Of a stretch of 64,000 nt of DNA, positions 59,193 to 64,000 are shown in pieces. The DNA comes from Mesorhizobium sp. B2-1-8. GTDB lineage: Bacteria; Pseudomonadota; Alphaproteobacteria; Rhizobiales; Rhizobiaceae. The stretch is from assembly GCF_006442545.2 (NCBI RefSeq), contig NZ_CP083952.1:3449501-3513500 (forward strand). Reading direction: 5' to 3'. The position numbers were made by a program, and so were the translations under genes. How positions within the stretch are numbered: position 1 is the first letter of the stretch; every line of letters starts with the position of its first letter. The notes under the pieces are model-generated. The model ran no database searches and was not told where the DNA came from. It saw only the letters and a list, made by a program, of their open reading frames with translations.

Positions 59193-59837
59193 ATGGCCGG
59201 ACAACCGCTCAACCAGCCGGCTGAAATTCCAGCCGAACTCGATCGCTGGAACTGGGGCGCCTTCTTCCTCAACTGGATTTGGGGCATTGGCAACAGCACC
59301 TTCATCGCGCTGCTGGCGCTGATCCCCGTCGTCAACCTCATCATGATCATCGTGCTCGGCGCGCGCGGGAGCCGCTGGGCCTGGCGGAACCGTGCCTGGC
59401 GCGACGCCGAGCAATTCCGCAAGACGCAGCGCAACTGGGCGATCGCCGGCCTTGCCGTCTGGGTGGTCAGCATCGGCGGCTGTGCGACGATGGTCGGCAG
59501 CATCCCTTTCGTGCTCAAAGGCAGCGACGCCTTCCGCATGACCATGGACGCCGTCCGCGCCGATACCCGGGTGAAGGCCGCCATCGGCGACGATGTGACC
59601 AACAATTTCTGGGTCGGAGGCCACCTCAACGTCAATGCGAATGGCGCGGGCGACGCCCAATTCAGCATTCCCGTCCACGGCGCCAAGGGCAAAGGCACCG
59701 TGTTTTCTCATCTGGTTCGCAATGCTGGCACTTGGAGCACGCGCCTGCTCGTGGTCCGCGTGGATGGGGTCGATGCACCGATCGTGCTGACCAATGAAGA
59801 TCACGTGCCGATCCCGGGTGCGGCGATCGGAATATAG
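59193..59837 (+). CDS. Coa1/Tim21-like membrane protein, hypothetical
   Basis: A 214-residue protein with an amphipathic WNWGAFFLNWIWGIGN segment and two membrane helices (about residues 35-57 and 88-108), then a 110-residue outer domain. The C-terminal domain (VGGHLNVNANGAGDAQFSIPVHGAKGKGTV) resembles the Coa1/Tim21 fold found in bacterial proteins annotated as cytochrome oxidase assembly-like. The function in bacteria is unknown. No cytochrome genes are nearby. Confidence 0.65.
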   Translation: MAGQPLNQPAEIPAELDRWNWGAFFLNWIWGIGNSTFIALLALIPVVNLIMIIVLGARGSRWAWRNRAWRDAEQFRKTQRNWAIAGLAVWVVSIGGCATMVGSIPFVLKGSDAFRMTMDAVRADTRVKAAIGDDVTNNFWVGGHLNVNANGAGDAQFSIPVHGAKGKGTVFSHLVRNAGTWSTRLLVVRVDGVDAPIVLTNEDHVPIPGAAIGI

Positions 59838-59870
59838 ACGGATCGTCGGTAATAAAGGGACCGGAAATGC

Positions 59871-59900
59871 AAAAACCGCGCCCCATCGGGAACGCGGCTT
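59871..59900 (-). terminator. Possible weak terminator
   Basis: CCGCG and CGCGG form a five-base stem with a 12-base partly self-pairing loop. On the minus strand TTTTT follows, which fits termination of the dehydrogenase transcript 220 bases away. On the plus strand CTTTG follows, a poorer fit. The remaining 60 percent of this 282-base spacer shows nothing. Confidence 0.3.
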
Positions 59901-60119
59901 TGCCAGGTACGCATGGCGTTTCGCTACCAAGACACTTGCGAAACTTACGGGCTCCGGTACGCGAGACCTGATCCGGAGCGCCGGGCGGATACGATATGTC
60001 CGCCTCGCAATCCGTTTTATAGGGACATCGTTACCGCGGAGTTATCGAGAACTTAAGCAAATCTAAATTTACGGTGCTCTCTCAGGGAAGGTCCGAAAAA
60101 ACTCCATCGAATCCGGTGT

Positions 60120-61004
60120 TTACGCTGAATTGCCGCGTAGAAAATTAATTATACCGGAGAAATCGGCGCCGCCATGGCCCTGGGCGTTGAACAAGGCATA
60201 GAGCTGCGCCGCTTCGGCGCCAAGCGGCGTCACCGCGCCGGCGCCAAGCGCTGCTTCCTGGGACAATTTCAGGTCTTTCAGCATGAGAGCCGCCGCAAAT
60301 CCCGGCTTGTAATCCTTGTTGGCGGGCGAAGTGGGCACGGGGCCGGGCACCGGGCAATAGGTGGTCAACGACCAGCACTGGCCCGACGACGTCGAGGCGA
60401 CGTCGAACAGCGCCTGATGCGACAGGCCGAGTTTTTCCGCCAGTACGAAAGCCTCGGCGACGCCGATCATCGAAATGCCGAGGATCATGTTGTTGCAGAT
60501 CTTGGCGGCCTGGCCGGCGCCGTCACCGCCGCAATGGACGATGCGGCCGGCCATCGGCTTCAGGATCGGCTCGGCGGCAGCGAAGGCACCGTCGGACCCG
60601 CCAGCCATGAAGGTCAATGTACCGGCCGTGGCACCACCGGTGCCGCCGGAAACAGGCGCATCGATTGAGAGCAGGCCGCGCTTCGCGGCAATCGCATGCG
60701 CCTTGCGCGCCGATTCCACGTCGATGGTCGAGGAATCGATGAACAAGGCATTTTTCTTCGCCTTGGGGGCGATGTCCTCATAGACCGACAAAACATGCTT
60801 GCCGGCGGGCAGCATGGTGATGACCGTGTCGGCATCCTTCACGGCGGCGACCGCATTGGCCATGACCGTGATGCCATGCTCGCGCGCGACCGTGAGGTTC
60901 TCCGGCATCAGGTCAAAACCATGCACGGCATGTCCCGCCTTGACCAGGTTGGCGGCCATTGGATTGCCCATGTTGCCGAGGCCGATGAAGGCGATGGTGG
61001 TCAT
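60120..61004 (-). CDS. mmsB: 3-hydroxyisobutyrate dehydrogenase
   Basis: A 294-residue beta-hydroxyacid dehydrogenase. NAD-binding [17 protein letters not shown] (4-20), substrate loop [22 protein letters not shown] near 115-136 and catalytic Lys in [12 protein letters not shown] near 170 are all present. It oxidises 3-hydroxyisobutyrate to methylmalonate semialdehyde in valine degradation. The upstream gene in the same direction is an isobutyryl-CoA-type acyl-CoA dehydrogenase, the expected partner, but a repeat-flanked four-helix-bundle gene lies between them. A GGAG site precedes the ATG. Confidence 0.93.
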
Positions 61005-61028
61005 AGTGGCGCTCCGTGATTGGGGTAA

Positions 61029-61091
<63 letters not shown>

Positions 61092-61093
61092 AT

Positions 61094-61462
61094 CTATTCC
61101 GGCGCAAGTTTTCTGATGAGTTGGCGAAGCATTTTTCCGATGCCCTCGCTTGCTAACAGCATGCTGTCAGCTTGATCTTGCGTGGCAAGACCGATGCGCT
61201 CGGCGATCTGGAGGTGGGTCTCCAACTCCTTCAGGGAGCCTTGGGCGATCCTGAGAAATTGCTGATATGAGCCTCGATTGTCCCGGCCATAGCCTTCTGC
61301 AATGTTTGCAGGAATAGAGGTTGCAGAGCGGCGGATTTGGCTGGTCAGGCCATACAATTCCTCTTTAGGCCATGCTTTAGTCAAGGCGTATATCGCGACG
61401 GCCAGATCCATCGCCTGCTGCCATACGATAAGATCCTTGTACGAATTGATCGTGCCGGTCAT
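61094..61462 (-). CDS. Four-helix-bundle protein (S23/23S-intervening-sequence family, Avd-related)
   Basis: A 122-residue protein with the family core: [19 protein letters not shown] at the N-terminus, [22 protein letters not shown] near 38-59, [16 protein letters not shown] near 68-83 and a basic end. The family is encoded in 23S rRNA intervening sequences and in scattered chromosomal loci; the fold is shared with Avd of diversity-generating retroelements. No reverse transcriptase is near. The ATG directly touches the heptamer array and the stop lies seven bases from the other array, so gene and repeats form one compact cassette between two valine-degradation genes. Confidence 0.9.
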   Translation of the reverse strand: MTGTINSYKDLIVWQQAMDLAVAIYALTKAWPKEELYGLTSQIRRSATSIPANIAEGYGRDNRGSYQQFLRIAQGSLKELETHLQIAERIGLATQDQADSMLLASEGIGKMLRQLIRKLAPE

Positions 61463-61481
61463 CTGCCTACTGCCTACTGCC
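61463..61481. repeat. Inverted heptamer array at the 5' side of the four-helix-bundle gene
   Basis: CTGCC followed by two TACTGCC units, the reverse complement of the GGCAGTA array on the other side. It fills the space between the acyl-CoA dehydrogenase stop and the four-helix-bundle start. Confidence 0.92.
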
Positions 61482-61482
61482 T

Positions 61483-62649
61483 TTACCGTCCTATCAGTGC
61501 GCGCGCGATGATGACGCGCATGATCTCGTTGGTGCCTTCGAGAATCTGGTGCACGCGCAGGTCGCGCACCAGCTTCTCGATGCCGTAGTCGTGTAGATAG
61601 CCGTAGCCGCCGAGCAGTTGCAGCGCATCGTTGGCGACGTCGAAGCCGGTGTCGGTGACGAAGCGCTTGGCCATTGCCGACCATTTGCCGGCGTCCGGCG
61701 CCTTGCGGTCGAGTTTCGAGGCCGCCGCATAGAGGAAGATGCGCGCGGCCTGCAACTCTGTCTCCATGTCGGCCAGCCTGAACTGCAGCGCCTGGAACTG
61801 GTTGATCTTCGAGCCGAAGGCCTTGCGTTCGGCAGTATAAGACAGCGCCTTGTCGAGCGCCGACTGCGCGCCGCCCAGCGAACAGGCGGCGATATTCAGC
61901 CGGCCCCCATCGAGCCCGGCCATGGCAATGCCGAAACCGGCGCCTTCGCCCGACAAAAGGTTCTCCGCCGGCACCTTGCAGTCCTCGAAGATGACCTGGC
62001 GGGTCGATTGCATGTGCCAGCCCATCTTGTGCTCGTTGGCGCCGAAGGAGAGGCCGGGCGCATCCTTGGGCACGACAATAGTGGAGATGCCTTTCGGGCC
62101 GTCGGCGCCGGTGCGCACCATGACGGCGTAGACATCGCTGTCGCCAGCGCCGGAGATGAACTGCTTGGCGCCGTTGAGAACATAGTCGCCGCCGCTCTTC
62201 ACCGCGCGCGTCTTCAATGCGGCGGCATCGGAGCCGGAACCCGGCTCGGTCAGGCAATAGCTCGCCAGCCATTCCATGGAGGTGAGCTTCGGCAGGAAGC
62301 GCTGGCGTTGTTCTTCATTGCCGAAACGGTCGATCATCGAAGCCACCATGTTGTGGATCGAGATGAAGGAAGAAAAGGCCGGATCGGCATGTGACAGCGC
62401 TTCGAAGATCAACACCGCGTCGAGCCGGCCGAGCGCGGAACCGCCGACGTCGTCCCTGATATAGATGCCGCCGAGTCCGAGCGGTCCGGTTTCACGGATC
62501 ACGTCGGCGGGGAAGTGTTTCCTGCGATCCCAGTCGAGCGCGTTCGGCGCGACGCGATCTGCGGCGAAGGCCTGCGCCATCTCCTGGATGGCGCGCTGTT
62601 CCTCGTTGAGTTCGAACTGGCTGGTGCTCGCATCGACCGCGGCGTCCAT
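61483..62649 (-). CDS. Isobutyryl-CoA-type acyl-CoA dehydrogenase
   Basis: A 388-residue flavoprotein. It has YCLTEPGSGSDAAALKTRAV near 130-149, FISGAGDSDVYAVMVR near 160, GGRLNIAACSLGGAQSALD near 240 and LLGGYGYLHDYGIEKLVRDLRVHQILEGTNEIMR near the C-terminus, where the catalytic Glu of this class is expected (IEKL region). With mmsB downstream it probably serves valine catabolism (isobutyryl-CoA to methacrylyl-CoA). The chosen Met has a GGGAG site; a longer frame upstream lacks support. Confidence 0.87.
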   Translation of the reverse strand: MDAAVDASTSQFELNEEQRAIQEMAQAFAADRVAPNALDWDRRKHFPADVIRETGPLGLGGIYIRDDVGGSALGRLDAVLIFEALSHADPAFSSFISIHNMVASMIDRFGNEEQRQRFLPKLTSMEWLASYCLTEPGSGSDAAALKTRAVKSGGDYVLNGAKQFISGAGDSDVYAVMVRTGADGPKGISTIVVPKDAPGLSFGANEHKMGWHMQSTRQVIFEDCKVPAENLLSGEGAGFGIAMAGLDGGRLNIAACSLGGAQSALDKALSYTAERKAFGSKINQFQALQFRLADMETELQAARIFLYAAASKLDRKAPDAGKWSAMAKRFVTDTGFDVANDALQLLGGYGYLHDYGIEKLVRDLRVHQILEGTNEIMRVIIARALIGR

Positions 62650-62785
62650 GGCGTGCTCCCTGATGTCTGACCTGCTGGCCTGTCTTTTTTGGCTTTGCGC
62701 GCGCACCAATCTAGACCAATGATGCCGCCGCGCAACCCGACCTTCCGCGGAGCGGCTGTGCACCAATGCATGCCCGGAGCAAGAT

Positions 62786-63400
62786 GTGACGACAAAATTC
62801 GATGAGCTGTTGGGACAGTTCCACGCCTATCTTGCTTCCGTCGATGACACCCCGGTGCGCGAGGCCGTGGCGCGCATCGGCTGGGACATGCCGGCCCGCG
62901 ATCTGGAGCCGCATGCGCTTGGCTGCCTGCGCCATCTGGATCGCGCGACTGAGCTGGCGCCGACGGCCGCGAAACCGCTGGTGCAATTGCTGGCACGGCA
63001 GCGCAACGACCTCCATTGGGGGCAGACTTACAGCGAAGCGGATTTCGGAAAAGATTTCATCGACAATTACGGCTGGCTGGAAATCTTCGGCACGCGCGGC
63101 CATTTCGCCAATGACGTTGTCGCGGCCGGCCTGCTGATCCTTGGGCCCGGGATCGTCTATCCCGACCACCATCACGTTGCCGAGGAGATCTATATTCCGC
63201 TGACCGGCGGCACCGAATGGCGCATGGGCGAGGGCGGCTTTCGCACGCGTGAAGCCGGCGAGGTCGTCCACCACGCTTCCAATGTCAACCATGCCATGCG
63301 CACGGGCAAGGAACCGTTGCTGGCGCTTTATATCTGGCGCGGCGGGCCGCTGGCGCAGAAATCCACGATCACCGGAACCGCGACGCAGGGCCGGAGCTGA
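62786..63400 (+). CDS. Cupin of the DMSP-lyase-like family (DddL/DddQ-related)
   Basis: A 204-residue protein from a GTG start. A helical N-terminal part is followed by a cupin: [17 protein letters not shown] carries Tyr125, His128, His130, Glu134 and Tyr136, and VNHAMRTG carries His169, a complete metal set. The Y-x2-H-x-H-x3-E-x-Y pattern with W in GGTEWRMG recalls DMSP lyases DddQ/DddL/DddW (PF16867). Those cleave DMSP to DMS and acrylate, but the family also has members with other substrates. The stop overlaps the cobQ ATG. An ATG two bases upstream is closed at once by TGA. Confidence 0.72.
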   Translation: MTTKFDELLGQFHAYLASVDDTPVREAVARIGWDMPARDLEPHALGCLRHLDRATELAPTAAKPLVQLLARQRNDLHWGQTYSEADFGKDFIDNYGWLEIFGTRGHFANDVVAAGLLILGPGIVYPDHHHVAEEIYIPLTGGTEWRMGEGGFRTREAGEVVHHASNVNHAMRTGKEPLLALYIWRGGPLAQKSTITGTATQGRS

Positions 63401-64000
63401 TGACTAGGGCAATCATGCTGCAAGGCACGGGTTCGGATGTCGGCAAGACGGTGCTGGTCGCCGGGCTGTGCCGCGCCGCCAGGAATCGCGGCCTGAAGGT
63501 GCGGCCGTTCAAGCCGCAGAACATGTCGAACAACGCTGCCGTTGCCGATATTCCCGGTGACAACAACCATGACGGCGGCGAGATCGGCCGCGCGCAATGG
63601 CTGCAGGCGATCGCTTGCGGGGTTACGCCGTCGGTCCATATGAACCCGGTGCTGCTCAAGCCGCAGACCGATGTCGGCGCCCAGGTCATCGTCCAGGGCA
63701 AGGTGTTCGGCGAAGCGCGGGCGCGCGACTATCAGGCGCTGAAGAGCCGGCTGATGGATGCGGTGCTCGATTCCTGGGGCAAGGTCGGCGAGGGCGCCGA
63801 TCTCGTCATCGTCGAGGGTGCCGGCTCGCCAGCCGAAATCAACCTCAGAAGTCGCGACATCGCCAATATGGGTTTTGCCACGCGCGCCGACGTGCCGGTG
63901 GTGCTGGTCGGCGACATCGATCGCGGCGGCGTCATCGCCTCGGTCGCCGGAACGCATCTGATCCTGCCGGAAGAGGACCGGCGCATGATCGTCGGCTACC
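63400..64000 (+). CDS. cobQ: Cobyric acid synthase, N-terminal part (runs off window)
   Basis: The first 200 residues of CobQ, which amidates four side chains of adenosylcobyrinic acid diamide with glutamine and ATP. The N-terminal P-loop-like [23 protein letters not shown] (5-27) is followed by [37 protein letters not shown] and the conserved [11 protein letters not shown]. Between NNAAV and GGEIG is an insert ([10 protein letters not shown]) longer than in many homologues. It overlaps the cupin gene (TGATG). Cobalamin synthesis matches the need of the corrinoid proteins in the window. Confidence 0.93.
   Translation, partial: MTRAIMLQGTGSDVGKTVLVAGLCRAARNRGLKVRPFKPQNMSNNAAVADIPGDNNHDGGEIGRAQWLQAIACGVTPSVHMNPVLLKPQTDVGAQVIVQGKVFGEARARDYQALKSRLMDAVLDSWGKVGEGADLVIVEGAGSPAEINLRSRDIANMGFATRADVPVVLVGDIDRGGVIASVAGTHLILPEEDRRMIVGY

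Noticed and set aside
58980..59930. A 316-codon minus-strand frame covering the Coa1-like gene
   Set aside because: Low-complexity shadow rich in Arg/His/Asp; the plus strand encodes a protein with clear membrane helices and a ribosome-site region.
61094..61462. Avd accessory protein of a diversity-generating retroelement
   Set aside because: No reverse transcriptase or template/variable repeat pair is found nearby, only heptamer arrays.

Overview
The window is about 64 kb of GC-rich DNA with dense, mostly operonic genes and no RNA genes, CRISPR array or transposase that I can recognise. The gene content (soxBDA, a GbdR-like GlxA/AraC regulator, MttB-family methyltransferases, DUF1127 proteins beside a LysR gene, the cobQ type) points to an alphaproteobacterium of the Rhizobiales, most likely Mesorhizobium. 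That assignment rests on recognised families, not on a database search.

Layout. 1-2 kb: sarcosine oxidase soxB-soxD-soxA (soxA runs off the left edge). 2.1-5.1 kb: a large MscS-type channel and a small exported protein. 5.3-13.2 kb: a seven-gene cluster built around a HAD phosphatase fused to a UbiA phosphoribosyltransferase and a DprE1-like oxidase, with an EamA/ArnE-like transporter, an extended SDR, a class III aminotransferase, a GT-C-like membrane protein and an FkbM methyltransferase. It looks like a lipid-linked pentofuranose pathway. 13.3-19.5 kb: a dimethylglycine dehydrogenase-like flavoprotein, a DUF1194 protein and a NitT/TauT-type ABC transporter. 19.6-25.4 kb: the GbdR-like regulator, three tiny proteins (two of them DUF1127), a VtlR-like LysR regulator, an esterase and an acyltransferase. 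25.4-37.5 kb: a corrinoid C1 region with a RACo-like activator, a methyl-THF/corrinoid methyltransferase, MetF, a MetV-like partner, DUF1638, a corrinoid protein, MttB and an Fe-S protein. 37.6-47 kb: mixed genes including an ECF sigma/VWA pair, a homocysteine S-methyltransferase and an XRE regulator/desaturase pair. 47-53.5 kb: a PhnD-like protein, a DddP-like M24 protein, a second dimethylglycine dehydrogenase-like protein and a second MttB. 54-64 kb: MFS, prolyl oligopeptidase, aminotransferase, Coa1-like protein, a valine-degradation pair split by a repeat-flanked four-helix-bundle gene, a DMSP-lyase-like cupin and the start of cobQ.

How it fits together. Much of the window can be read as catabolism of methylated amines. 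MttB proteins would move a methyl group from a quaternary amine to the corrinoid protein. The pterin-binding methyltransferase would pass it to tetrahydrofolate. MetF/MetV would oxidise methyl-THF, and the activator would rescue oxidised cobalamin. Dimethylglycine dehydrogenase-like enzymes and sarcosine oxidase would finish demethylation oxidatively. Two sets of shared DNA palindromes tie these loci together: GATATAAAGA/TCTTTATATC at two methyl-transfer genes, and TTTGCGAC/GTCGCAAA at the GbdR-like gene, the metV-metF operon and the corrinoid protein/MttB divergent promoter.
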